Source: Pseudodesulfovibrio tunisiensis (lineage in GTDB: Bacteria > Desulfobacterota > Desulfovibrionia > Desulfovibrionales > Desulfovibrionaceae). From it: DNA of 64,000 nucleotides. The DNA is taken from contig NZ_CP094380.1 in assembly GCF_022809775.1 (NCBI RefSeq), forward strand, positions 1,096,001-1,160,000. Direction: 5' to 3'. Position 1 is the first letter of the stretch; every line of letters begins with the position of its first letter. The notes beneath the pieces were generated by a model that saw only the letters and a list, made by a program, of their open reading frames with translations, was not told the DNA's origin and made no database searches. Made by a program: the position numbers and the translations under genes. Shown here one piece after another: positions 35,292-42,810 of the stretch.

Positions 35292-35507
35292 ATGCTCGGC
35301 AAACCGATTTCATGGAAAGTGTCATTGCCTCTTTTCAGCCTTGGCTTCGCCTGCATGGCGGGCTTTCGGCTTGTCGGTTCCAATGTGGACGACAACGGCA
35401 TTCTTCATGAACCTTTCGCCCTGATCCCGCTCGGCTGGCTCTGCCTGCTGGCCGGAGCTGTCATCGCGTTTGCCAGCCTGCTACGCAAAGGACTCCGCAA
35501 CCGTTGA
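35292..35507 (+). CDS. DUF3955 small membrane protein
   Basis: A 71-residue protein with two membrane helices (about residues 9-26 and 44-63) joined by a short loop GSNVDDNGILHEPFALIPLGW, which is the DUF3955 signature. Basic residues at the C-terminus (LLRKGLRNR) suggest both ends are cytoplasmic. Function unknown. It lies alone between the peptide transporter terminator and the convergent DsrE gene. Confidence 0.8.
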   Translation: MLGKPISWKVSLPLFSLGFACMAGFRLVGSNVDDNGILHEPFALIPLGWLCLLAGAVIAFASLLRKGLRNR

Positions 35508-35528
35508 CAGTTCCCCGCAATCCACCAG

Positions 35529-35870
35529 TCACGGCTTGATGTAGGCAAATCCCTCGCGCTGCAAGTCCGCAATTTCCAGAATTCCGGCAGGCACGATTTC
35601 ACAGGCCGCATTCAATTCTTCGGGCAGGATGTTGAAACCATTCAGGGCATTGTTGCACACCCGCAGCGAAAGCCCCTTCCTGGCAAGCTGTTCCAGCTTT
35701 TCGGCATGTTCCCCGTCCTTTTTCATGAATCTGATCGCCGGACCGTTGACAACCATGACCAGCGAACATTCCTCGCAGCTCAACGCATTGAAGACATTGC
35801 CCACATTGCTGATGGCAATATTCAAGTCCTCGGGGCCCTTGTCGACGTGAAAAAGAATCTTCCGATCCAT
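35529..35870 (-). CDS. DsrE-family protein
   Basis: A 113-residue alpha/beta protein of the DsrE/DsrF/YchN superfamily (ILFHVDKGPEDLNIAISNVGNVFNAL, LVMVVNGPAIRFM, LRVCNNALNGFNI). The conserved Cys in VCNNAL is the position that carries sulfur in sulfurtransferase members. Related proteins pass sulfane sulfur in sulfur metabolism, which would suit a sulfate reducer, but the partner is unknown. The ATG at 35870 nearly overlaps the stop of the upstream membrane protein gene, so the two are likely coupled. Confidence 0.85.
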   Translation of the reverse strand: MDRKILFHVDKGPEDLNIAISNVGNVFNALSCEECSLVMVVNGPAIRFMKKDGEHAEKLEQLARKGLSLRVCNNALNGFNILPEELNAACEIVPAGILEIADLQREGFAYIKP

Positions 35871-35871
35871 G

Positions 35872-36243
35872 CTAATCATCCTCAGCATTGTTTTTTTGAA
35901 GGTTGTCGGCTCGCTCCCTGCTGTAGAAAACGGAAGCGAGTTCCGGATTCCGATCAAGAATTCTTGTCAGCATCCGGTCGTGAAAAGCTATTCGCACCAG
36001 TCCGCGCCGAATCAGGTACACGCCGAAAAAAAGCATTGCGGCGCAAAACAGATAAAAGACGAGCACCATCGTGCTCGACGCGAACTGATGGCCGAAACCA
36101 AGGGCTATCAGGAAGGAAATGATGGTCATGGAAAAAGCGCAAACCGCAATCCCGGAACGGAGCGTGGTATGCGCAGTCCGCTTCTCGGAAAGAATGACCA
36201 TGATCTTCTGGTAGTCGACTCTTGAAATCTGACTGTCTGTCAT
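35872..36243 (-). CDS. DUF202-like membrane protein
   Basis: A 123-residue protein with two or three helices (about residues 28-50 and 56-78) between charged ends. The segment SEKRTAHTTLRSGIAVCAFSMTIISFLIALG resembles the start of DUF202 (YidH-like) proteins, where RT..A..R precedes the first helix. Function unknown. It ends one base ahead of the DsrE start, and a long hairpin separates it from the response regulator gene upstream. Confidence 0.7.
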   Translation of the reverse strand: MTDSQISRVDYQKIMVILSEKRTAHTTLRSGIAVCAFSMTIISFLIALGFGHQFASSTMVLVFYLFCAAMLFFGVYLIRRGLVRIAFHDRMLTRILDRNPELASVFYSRERADNLQKNNAEDD

Positions 36244-36314
36244 TGAAATTCCGGTTGATTCAACTCATTCGGGACAGAAAGTTCTGCCCAGACTGCCAAC
36301 AGGCCTTGCAATAC

Positions 36315-36359
36315 GGCGTTGCCGTCCCCTTTTTCAAAGGAAAAAGGGACGGCAACGCC
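36315..36359. repeat. long inverted repeat, probable terminator
   Basis: A 20-bp near-perfect stem (36315-36335 with 36340-36359, one bulged C) and a short AAAG loop between two leftward genes. It probably ends the response regulator transcript, though no T run follows on the minus strand. Confidence 0.6.
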
Positions 36360-36461
36360 ATTGAAATCGCGAACCGGACAAAAGCCCGTGGTTCGCATTT
36401 CAGGAAAGACCTTCCCTGCCAATGTGCGAAAAAAAGGATGAAAACGAAAAGGAGAAGAAAC

Positions 36462-36857
36462 TCAAAGAATCAAATTCGCCTTGAGTTCCTCAAGGATATG
36501 TTCCTTTTCAAAGGGTTTGACCAGATAGCAGGAAGCATGGCTGCGAAAAAACGCCCTGCTAACGTTGGCGTCATCCACCAGAGCGGTAATCATGACCAGC
36601 TTGAACCGATCGCGCTCCTCAATGCCCAGACGGTCCTCGCGGTCCCGCATCAGTTCGGCGCACTGATGCCCATCCATGCCCGGCATGAGAATATCCATGA
36701 ACACGGCATGATACGGTTTTTCAACCACATGGGCAGCATCGAACATTTCCAATGCCTTTGGCCCGGAAAACGCGAAATCGCAATTCGCAAACCGGGAAAG
36801 CACCATGTCCAGATAAAGGTGAACGCTTTCGTCGTCGTCGACAATCAGGACTCGCAC
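36462..36857 (-). CDS. single-domain response regulator
   Basis: A 131-residue CheY-like receiver. Acidic pocket VDDDES near residues 6-11, phospho-acceptor Asp55 in AVFMDILMPGMDG, the conserved Thr/Ala position in MITAL, and Lys113 or so in LVKPF are present. No output domain follows, so it acts by protein contact or in a phosphorelay. The Hpt protein at 17.2 kb is one conceivable partner. It reads leftward, downstream of the CoA-disulfide reductase gene. Confidence 0.9.
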   Translation of the reverse strand: MRVLIVDDDESVHLYLDMVLSRFANCDFAFSGPKALEMFDAAHVVEKPYHAVFMDILMPGMDGHQCAELMRDREDRLGIEERDRFKLVMITALVDDANVSRAFFRSHASCYLVKPFEKEHILEELKANLIL

Positions 36858-36941
36858 TGCATGACTCCGGATGGGCGATGATGAAGCAGGGCCGGACCGC
36901 GCCTTGGCAGCCCGGCCTTTTCAACCTGACTCAACGGCGGA

Positions 36942-38651
36942 TCAGATTTCCACGCCGTATTTTTTCAAGGCAGCCATGCCGCCCTGCACATTGACCACGT
37001 CGTCGTAGCCGCTGGCATCCAGCATGATCTGCGCTTCATAGGAACGCGCACCGGTGTTGCACACCAGCACGATCCGCTTGTCCCTGGGGATTTCGTCCAG
37101 CCGCTGGTAAATCTCGCCCTGAGGCACGTTGTGCCACCGGCCGGGGTTGCGCTCCATGCAGGGCTCCGCATTGGGCAGCTCCCGGCAATCCAGAAAAAAG
37201 CAATCGTCCGCATCCCTGTTGTTCCAAAGCTCGACAAACCCGTCCGGTCCCATGCCCCGATTGATGCCGCGAAGCACATTGTCCGCGAGATTGCCCAAGG
37301 TATTCACGATGTCCATGGCCGAAGCAAACGGCGGGGAATAGGCGAACTCCATGTTGGCTATGTCGTCAATGGTCGCATGAAACTTGAGCAGCGCGGCAAC
37401 CGCATTGATGCGCCCCACGGTTGCATCGCCCGAAGTGCCGAATCCCTGAATGCCAAGCACACGGCGGGTGGGCTTCTCCACGACCAGTTCCAAGGTCATG
37501 AGATCCTTGGTCGGATAGAAATGCGCACGGTCCATCTGGGTCAGCAGCACGCTGAAGGCATCGAACCCTGCGTCCTTTGCCGCATCAAGGGACAGACCGC
37601 TTCCGGCCATGGATGTTTCAAACATCTTGACCACGAAAGACCCGGTCGCCCCGTCGAACGTGGCATTCTCGCCAGCCAGATTGTTGCCGATCACCCGACC
37701 CTGACGATTGGCCATGGAGCCGAGAGGCAGGAAAAACGGTTTGTCCGTAATGAGATGCCTGATGATGGCGCAGTCGCCACCAGCATAGATATCGGGGTCG
37801 CTGGTGCGCATGTGTTCGTCAACGAATACGCCGCCGCGATCATGCACGTTCAATCCGGCTTCCCTGGCCAGATCGGAACTGGGCACCACGCCCGCCGCGA
37901 TGATGACCACATCGGCATCAAGGGTGCGCTTGCTGGTCACCACCCGGGTCACCTTGCCATCCTCGCCCTCAATGCGCTCCACGGTCTCACCGAAGTGGAA
38001 CTGCACACCCTGCTCTTCCATGTGGTGCTGACCCATCTGCGCCATGGCCGGGCTCACGAGTCTGGGCATGATCTGCCCGGTGATTTCCACCACCGTGGTA
38101 TCGATGCCCCACATGTCGGCAAAGGCTTCGGCCATTTCCAACCCGATGAAACCGGCACCCACGATCACGGCACTTCCAACCTCGCCCCTGGTCACACGCT
38201 CGCGGATGCGCACGGCATCATGAGGAGTGGACACGTAACTGACACCATCGAGGTCCTCGCCGGGCAGCCCCAGCTTGCGGGGCGTGGCTCCTGTGGCAAT
38301 GACCAGCTTGTCGTAATCCAGAACGTCGGTTTCACCTGTGACCACATTCCGAATATGCACCTGCTTCCGGTCCCGATCGATGGAGGTGGCCCTGGTCAGG
38401 GTCCGAACATCGATATCCTTGACAGCCTTGAAGAACTCGGGAGAGCGCTCCATGTGAAAGCTGGTGGTGCGAAGCTGGACTTCGTCCGAGACATCGCCAG
38501 AAACATAATACGGAATCCCGCATCCCCCGTAGGAGATGACGTCGCTCTGATCGATCATGGTCACCCTGGAACCGGGCTCCAGACGCTTGAACCGGCAGGC
38601 GGCCTTGGGCCCCAAGGCAACACCGCCGATCACGACAACATGCTGTGCCAT
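36942..38651 (-). CDS. CoA-disulfide reductase/rhodanese fusion flavoprotein
   Basis: A 569-residue FAD enzyme of the pyridine nucleotide-disulfide oxidoreductase family. FAD site VVIGGVALGPKAACRF at the start; redox Cys44 in SYGGCGIPYYVSG, the single active cysteine of CoA-disulfide reductases and NADH oxidases/polysulfide reductases; NAD(P) site GAGFIGLEMAEAFAD. Residues from about 465 form a rhodanese domain with active-site loop CNTGARS (Cys531). Such CoADR-Rhd fusions reduce polysulfide or CoA-persulfides with NAD(P)H, linking the enzyme to sulfane sulfur metabolism. The aminotransferase gene lies upstream on the same strand. Confidence 0.93.
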   Translation of the reverse strand: MAQHVVVIGGVALGPKAACRFKRLEPGSRVTMIDQSDVISYGGCGIPYYVSGDVSDEVQLRTTSFHMERSPEFFKAVKDIDVRTLTRATSIDRDRKQVHIRNVVTGETDVLDYDKLVIATGATPRKLGLPGEDLDGVSYVSTPHDAVRIRERVTRGEVGSAVIVGAGFIGLEMAEAFADMWGIDTTVVEITGQIMPRLVSPAMAQMGQHHMEEQGVQFHFGETVERIEGEDGKVTRVVTSKRTLDADVVIIAAGVVPSSDLAREAGLNVHDRGGVFVDEHMRTSDPDIYAGGDCAIIRHLITDKPFFLPLGSMANRQGRVIGNNLAGENATFDGATGSFVVKMFETSMAGSGLSLDAAKDAGFDAFSVLLTQMDRAHFYPTKDLMTLELVVEKPTRRVLGIQGFGTSGDATVGRINAVAALLKFHATIDDIANMEFAYSPPFASAMDIVNTLGNLADNVLRGINRGMGPDGFVELWNNRDADDCFFLDCRELPNAEPCMERNPGRWHNVPQGEIYQRLDEIPRDKRIVLVCNTGARSYEAQIMLDASGYDDVVNVQGGMAALKKYGVEI

Positions 38652-38684
38652 CTACTTGCCCTCAATGGTTTGTAGGTTGTCTGC

Positions 38685-39863
38685 TCACCCTATGAAAGAC
38701 GTGAGCGCATCGCCGAGGCGGCCGATGCCGACCCTGATGCGGTCCTCATCCGAATTGGAATAATTCAGGCGCAGCGTGTTCTCGCCGGAACCGTCCACAT
38801 AGAACGGTCTGCCCGGAACGAACGCCACTTTCCGTTCAATGGCAATGTCGAACAGGTCCATGGACACCGTACCTTCGGGAAGCGTGACCCAAAGGAACAT
38901 GCCGCCCTCGGGCCGGGTAACCTCCACGCTGGCGGGAAAGCAGTCCTCAATGGCCTTGACCATCACGCCCCGCTGCCTGCCATAGCATTCGCGGATTCGT
39001 TCAATATGCCGATCGAGGTCGTTGTGCTGCAGATAGTCGCGCATGATGGCCTGCGCCAAGGTGCTGGTGTGCAGGTCGGACGCCTGCTTGGCAATGACCA
39101 GCTTGTCGCGGATTTCCTGCGGAGCCACGACCCAGCCGATGCGATAGCCCGGAGCCGCCACCTTGGAAAACGATCCGCACAGCAGGCTCGGACCGGTGCG
39201 GAAGGAGTACACGGGCGGCAGATGCTCGCCCAGAAACCGCAATTCGCCGTAGGGGTCGTCCTCGACGAACACCACGTCGTAGCGGTCCATGAGCTCGGCC
39301 ACGGCCTTGCGCTTTTCCAGAGAATAGCTCAGGCCGGACGGATTCTGAAAATTGGGAACCGCGTAGAAGACGCGGGCACCATCCTTGAATGCCGCTTCAA
39401 GCTCTTCGAGATCCGGTCCGTCACTCTCCAGTGAAACCGGAACGAACTCGGGCTCGAAAAAGGAAAAGGCCTGAATCGCACCCAGATAGCCCGGACGCTC
39501 GATAACGACCTTGTCGCCCTTGTCGAGCAGAATCTTGCCCACAAGATCAAGACATTGCTGGGAACCAGTGGAAATCAGGATGTCATCCGGTCCCACGTCG
39601 AGTCCCTTTTGGGTACGATAGCGATCCGCGATCCATTGGCGCAAAGCGGGATCGCCCTCGGTGGTGGAATACTGCAGTGCGGAGCGTCCGGTATTGGACA
39701 GTACGCGGCTGGCCGCCTCTTCCATCTCGGCCACGGGAAAAAGGGCCGGGTTGGGGAGCCCGCCAGCAAAGGAAATGATTTCCGGATCGGCGGTGACTTT
39801 CAGGATTTCACGAATGAACGAACGATGAACAGAGCCCATGCGACGGGCGAATTTCTGAGACAT
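38685..39863 (-). CDS. PLP-dependent aminotransferase, LysN/2-aminoadipate type
   Basis: A 392-residue class I/II fold-type I aminotransferase. It lacks the GntR-like DNA-binding domain of MocR proteins but resembles their enzymatic part and LysN/ARO8-type enzymes. Key elements: ISFAGGLPNPALFPV, substrate loop YSTTEGDPALRQW, NPSG motif in PNFQNPSG, EDDPYGELRF, and the PLP lysine in CGSFSKVAAPGYRIGW. Typical substrates are 2-aminoadipate, aromatic or branched-chain amino acids. The ATG at 39863 follows GGAGGAG; an ATG further upstream has no such site. Confidence 0.92.
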   Translation of the reverse strand: MSQKFARRMGSVHRSFIREILKVTADPEIISFAGGLPNPALFPVAEMEEAASRVLSNTGRSALQYSTTEGDPALRQWIADRYRTQKGLDVGPDDILISTGSQQCLDLVGKILLDKGDKVVIERPGYLGAIQAFSFFEPEFVPVSLESDGPDLEELEAAFKDGARVFYAVPNFQNPSGLSYSLEKRKAVAELMDRYDVVFVEDDPYGELRFLGEHLPPVYSFRTGPSLLCGSFSKVAAPGYRIGWVVAPQEIRDKLVIAKQASDLHTSTLAQAIMRDYLQHNDLDRHIERIRECYGRQRGVMVKAIEDCFPASVEVTRPEGGMFLWVTLPEGTVSMDLFDIAIERKVAFVPGRPFYVDGSGENTLRLNYSNSDEDRIRVGIGRLGDALTSFIG

Positions 39864-39972
39864 AACAAGCTCCTCCAAACTAGAGTATCGGGCATACCCC
39901 GAATCCATCCCGGAAGCAAGACGCAACACCATTTAATCCGGGCGGTTCAATATGCCGATCTCGAATGTAATT

Positions 39973-39997
39973 CGGGGCCGACACGATGTCGGCCCCG
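39973..39997 (-). terminator. terminator of the DVU0772-family gene
   Basis: An 11-bp perfect stem (39973-39983 with 39987-39997) with an A/T-rich tail on the leftward side. Confidence 0.65.
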
Positions 39998-40043
39998 GGA
40001 GGAGGAAGAGGAGCATGCACAATTCGTGCTGCAACAAGTCAGC

Positions 40044-40385
40044 CTAGTTGAGCTGGTGCTCAAGCCACGACCGGATTTCAGGCGTGGGGGCATATACGCC
40101 CTTGTGGCGCCCGGTCGATTCGAGAAAGCGCTGTGCCAGATCAGTCGGCAGAGCCACTTCAGCCAGTTCCCGGGCTTCCTCGGAATTCCTGCGGATCAGT
40201 ATGGCTCTGGGCTTCTCGTCCCAGGCATACACCACGAAATACGTACTGTGGTCGGCCTTGGAGGTGACGGGCTTGTGCTCGGCATGCCACGAGTTGTTTC
40301 CCCATTCCAGATACATGGTCACAGCATCCTCGGGGGTCATGTTCCAGTCGATATCCATATTTCTGAAATTTCTCAGGCTACCCAT
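40044..40385 (-). CDS. DVU0772 family protein
   Basis: A 113-residue soluble protein. The start MGSLRNFRNMDIDWNMTPEDAVTMYLEWGNNSW, with the Trp-rich MTPEDAV...WGNNSW element, is the mark of the DVU0772 family, which I know only from Desulfovibrio-like bacteria. Function unknown. From memory, DVU0772 was listed among predicted members of the PerR peroxide regulon in D. vulgaris; I cannot check this here. Upstream is a very strong sigma-70 promoter with a Fur/PerR-type box inside it, so iron or peroxide control is likely. The ATG at 40385 follows a perfect AGGAGG. Confidence 0.85.
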   Translation of the reverse strand: MGSLRNFRNMDIDWNMTPEDAVTMYLEWGNNSWHAEHKPVTSKADHSTYFVVYAWDEKPRAILIRRNSEEARELAEVALPTDLAQRFLESTGRHKGVYAPTPEIRSWLEHQLN

Positions 40386-40435
40386 GAGTCCTCCTGATTT
40401 TTTCACAGTTGAAAATTGATGTTGAACTTGAGTTA

Positions 40436-40463
40436 ATAATAACTATTACCATTCAAGTGTCAA
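40436..40463 (-). promoter_or_regulatory. strong promoter with Fur/PerR-type box
   Basis: On the minus strand, TTGACA (40463-40458), a 16-base spacer and TATTAT (40441-40436). The palindrome TGGTAATAGTTATTA at 40451-40437 matches the 7-1-7 Fur box at 11 of 14 informative positions and fits the PerR box slightly less well. It covers the -10 and most of the spacer, as expected for a repressor site. Confidence 0.6.
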
Positions 40464-40544
40464 CAACTTTCCTGACGTGAAAAAACGCCGCAAAACCGGA
40501 AAATTCCCCATCGACAAATCAGGCGGTAAATTGGACACAACAAA

Positions 40545-40573
40545 GCCTTTCCCCGCCCGGGACGGGGAAAGGC
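40545..40573 (-). terminator. terminator-like hairpin
   Basis: An 11-bp perfect stem (40545-40555 with 40563-40573) and a 7-base loop, with a weak TTTGTT tail leftward. No gene directly ends here, so it may back up the terminator at 40666. Confidence 0.4.
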
Positions 40574-40665
40574 GTACTGGAAAAGTCGATCAGGTGCGAA
40601 GTCGAAAGTCGGGATAAATCCCGGGACAACGTGAATCAGAGGCAGAAGATCGGCAGGCCAAGAGA

Positions 40666-40686
40666 AAGGGGCCGAAACGGCCCCTT
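40666..40686 (-). terminator. terminator of the 55-residue protein gene
   Basis: An 8-bp perfect stem (40666-40673 with 40679-40686) followed leftward by TTTCTCTT. Confidence 0.65.
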
Positions 40687-40690
40687 ATCG

Positions 40691-40858
40691 TTACTCCTTT
40701 TCAGGAGACCAGTTCGGGTCGCGATATTTCTCGGGATTATAGAGTCGCCAATCCTTGCCGTCTTCATACTTTTCGTCGGCGCCCGGAAACGGGACATAGG
40801 TACGGGACTCGTTCTCGTCGTGGTAACAATCGTAGCTTTCGTTCACGCGTTGTTCCAT
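40691..40858 (-). CDS. 55-residue acidic hypothetical protein
   Basis: A small open frame with an ATG seven bases behind GAGGG and a stop five bases ahead of a terminator. The protein is acidic and rich in Tyr, Trp, Asp, Glu and Pro (YDCYHDENESRTYVPFPGADEKYEDGKDWRLYNPEKYRDPNW), with no membrane segment. It has one Cys and one His. I do not recognise a family. A complete expression unit and biased composition argue that it is real. It lies between DVU0772 and the fumarase genes, all leftward. Confidence 0.7.
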   Translation of the reverse strand: MEQRVNESYDCYHDENESRTYVPFPGADEKYEDGKDWRLYNPEKYRDPNWSPEKE

Positions 40859-40907
40859 GTTTAAACCCTCTTTTATAAAAGGTTTTCCCTTGGAAATAAT
40901 ATAAAAT

Positions 40908-40937
40908 TACCAGGGCGGACGGCTGCGTCGTCCGCCC
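40908..40937 (-). terminator. terminator of the fumarase operon
   Basis: A 9-bp perfect stem (40913-40921 with 40929-40937) followed leftward by TGGTAATTTT. Confidence 0.7.
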
Positions 40938-40951
40938 CCTAGGTGAACAAT

Positions 40952-41505
40952 TTACCCGATCGTGTCAAGCCTCGGTTTGGCATAAAGTTCGCCCCCGTGG
41001 CAATCATTGATGACAAGCAGCGGAAAATCCTCGACTTTCATTTCGCGAACAGCTTCGGGGCCAAGCTCTTCGAACGCGATCACACGGGACTCCTTGATGC
41101 ACTTGGAGAGCAAGGCACCTGCCCCGCCGGTGGCACCGAAGTACACGGCCTTGTGTTCGCACATGGCGCCCCTGACTTCCTGAGCGCGCTTGCCCTTGCC
41201 AATGGATGCCTTCAGCCCCAAGGCATGCAGTCTGGGTGCGAACGAATCCATGCGATAGCTCGTGGTCGGTCCGGCCGCGCCGATGGAACGGCGGCCGGAG
41301 GCGCAGGACTGGGGCCGACATAATATATTGCCGCGCCCCTGAGATCGAAAGGCAGGTCCTCGCCCTTGTCGAGCAGATCGAAAAGCCGCTTGTGGGCCGC
41401 ATCGCGCGAGGAATAGATGGTCCCGGACAGAAACACCACGTCTCCGGCCCGGAGCTGTTCGATGTCCTCGTCGGTCAATGGAGTGGAAAGCCTGTGTTCA
41501 GCCAT
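40952..41505 (-). pseudogene. fumarate hydratase class I, beta subunit (frameshifted)
   Basis: The C-terminal subunit/domain of the [4Fe-4S] fumarase, which with the alpha subunit interconverts fumarate and malate. The first part, from ATG 41505 (MAEHRLSTPLTDEDIEQLRAG to AIYYVGPSPAPP), is in one frame; the rest (IGAAGPTTSYRMDSFAPRLHALGL to the stop at 40952) is in another. The frames join if one G is added near 41294-41298, giving APPGRRSIGAAGP, which fits family sequence. The conserved catalytic SYRMD region would be lost from a straightforward translation. The start overlaps the alpha subunit stop by one base (TGATG). Either a true mutation or a sequence error. Confidence 0.85.
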
Positions 41506-42344
41506 CAGAGCACCACCTCCTTGTGCCGCTGGGAATGGCACTGCACGTTCACGGCCAGAGGCAGGCTGGCCAGATGACAGGGTTCCACCGTGATCTTGAC
41601 GTCCAGCACCGAGGTCTTGCCGCCCAGTCCCATGGGACCGATGCCGAGCTTGTTGATCTCGTCCCTGAGTTCCTTTTCCATGGCCGCGATCTTCGGATCG
41701 GGATGCGTGTCCCCGATCTCGCGCATCAGGGCCTTCTTGGCGATGCGTGCGGCATGATCGAAGGTACCGCCGATGCCGATGCCCAGAATGGTGGGCGGAC
41801 ACGGATTGGGACCGGCCTCGGCCATGCGGTTGATGACGAAATCCTTGATGCCTTCCCAACCCTGAGCCGGAGCAAGCATGGTCACGCGGCTCATGTTCTC
41901 GGAACCGCCGCCCTTGGCCATGTAGGTGAGTTTGATCCTGTCGCCGGGCACCATGTCGAAATGGATGACCGCAGGCGTATTGTCCCCGGTATTGGCCCGG
42001 GTCAGGGGATCGCATGCGGACTTGCGCAGGAAGCCATCCGCATATCCCTTGCGCACACCGTCGTTGATGGCATCCTTGAGATTGCCGCCCGCCACCTTCA
42101 CGTCATCACCGACTTCCGCAAAGATCACGGCCAATCCGCAATCCTGACACAACGGCAACTTGGTCTCGTATGCAAGGTCCGCGTTCTCAAGCAACTGGCG
42201 CAGGACCTCCTTGGCGGCCGGGGAATCCTCGTCGGCCATGGCCTGTTCCAGTGCCTTGCGCACATCCTGCGGCAGCTCGGTGTTCCCCTCCATGCACATG
42301 CGGGCAACAGCGTCCACCACGTCCGAATACACTATTTCTCTCAT
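41505..42344 (-). CDS. fumarate hydratase class I, alpha subunit
   Basis: A 279-residue subunit of the oxygen-sensitive [4Fe-4S] fumarase, interconverting fumarate and malate. The three cluster cysteines are visible in LPLCQDCGLAV, GPNPCPPTILGIGIGG and NVQCHSQRH. The N-terminus (MREIVYSDVVDAVARMCMEGN) fits two-subunit fumarases/tartrate dehydratases of anaerobes. I use the ATG at 42344, seven bases behind GAGGAG; a TTG two codons earlier is less likely. The gene overlaps the beta subunit start by one base, so translation of the two should be coupled. Confidence 0.93.
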   Translation of the reverse strand: MREIVYSDVVDAVARMCMEGNTELPQDVRKALEQAMADEDSPAAKEVLRQLLENADLAYETKLPLCQDCGLAVIFAEVGDDVKVAGGNLKDAINDGVRKGYADGFLRKSACDPLTRANTGDNTPAVIHFDMVPGDRIKLTYMAKGGGSENMSRVTMLAPAQGWEGIKDFVINRMAEAGPNPCPPTILGIGIGGTFDHAARIAKKALMREIGDTHPDPKIAAMEKELRDEINKLGIGPMGLGGKTSVLDVKITVEPCHLASLPLAVNVQCHSQRHKEVVL

Positions 42345-42704
42345 AAGCAAACTCCTCGGACCGGAAGCATGAACGCAAATGCACTCCGCCGGTCGTCATT
42401 CACGAATCCTGGGGTGATGGTTGCAGCACATCGAGCCGACGCGAACCGCTCGCAGGCTGTCCAGCTTTTTCCAATCATTCCGATAAAAAAGCCACCCACC
42501 AATTCAGGCCCGTATAGGGCACCGTCCCCGACTTGTCCATACGTTCAACAAACAAAACAGGAAACCGGGCACTGTTTTTCCGGTCCGTTTTCCGCAAAAA
42601 ACGGTTCCACCCTTGTGCACGCGCCCTTTCTAAGGTTATCAACCGCAGGCAGACGAAACATGCGCTCCACGGGGATTCCGCCCCCTGAAAAAAACGGAAG
42701 CGGC
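42345..42704. other. intergenic region between fumarase and the M16 protease
   Basis: No supported gene on either strand. It should hold the fumarase promoter (leftward), which I could not pinpoint, and it leads into the promoter of the protease gene. Several A/T-rich stretches are present, without strong hairpins. Confidence 0.4.
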
Positions 42705-42733
42705 TTGCCCCTCACGCAGTGCGTACTTATACT
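42705..42733 (+). promoter_or_regulatory. promoter of the M16 protease gene
   Basis: TTGCCC at 42705-42710, a 17-base spacer and TATACT at 42728-42733, about 77 bases ahead of the start codon. Confidence 0.5.
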
Positions 42734-42810
42734 TTTCCGAAACACGTCAAAAAGGAATACCTCTTGAATATTTCAACAAACGCTCAAGCCAAGAACCACG
42801 GAGTTGAACA

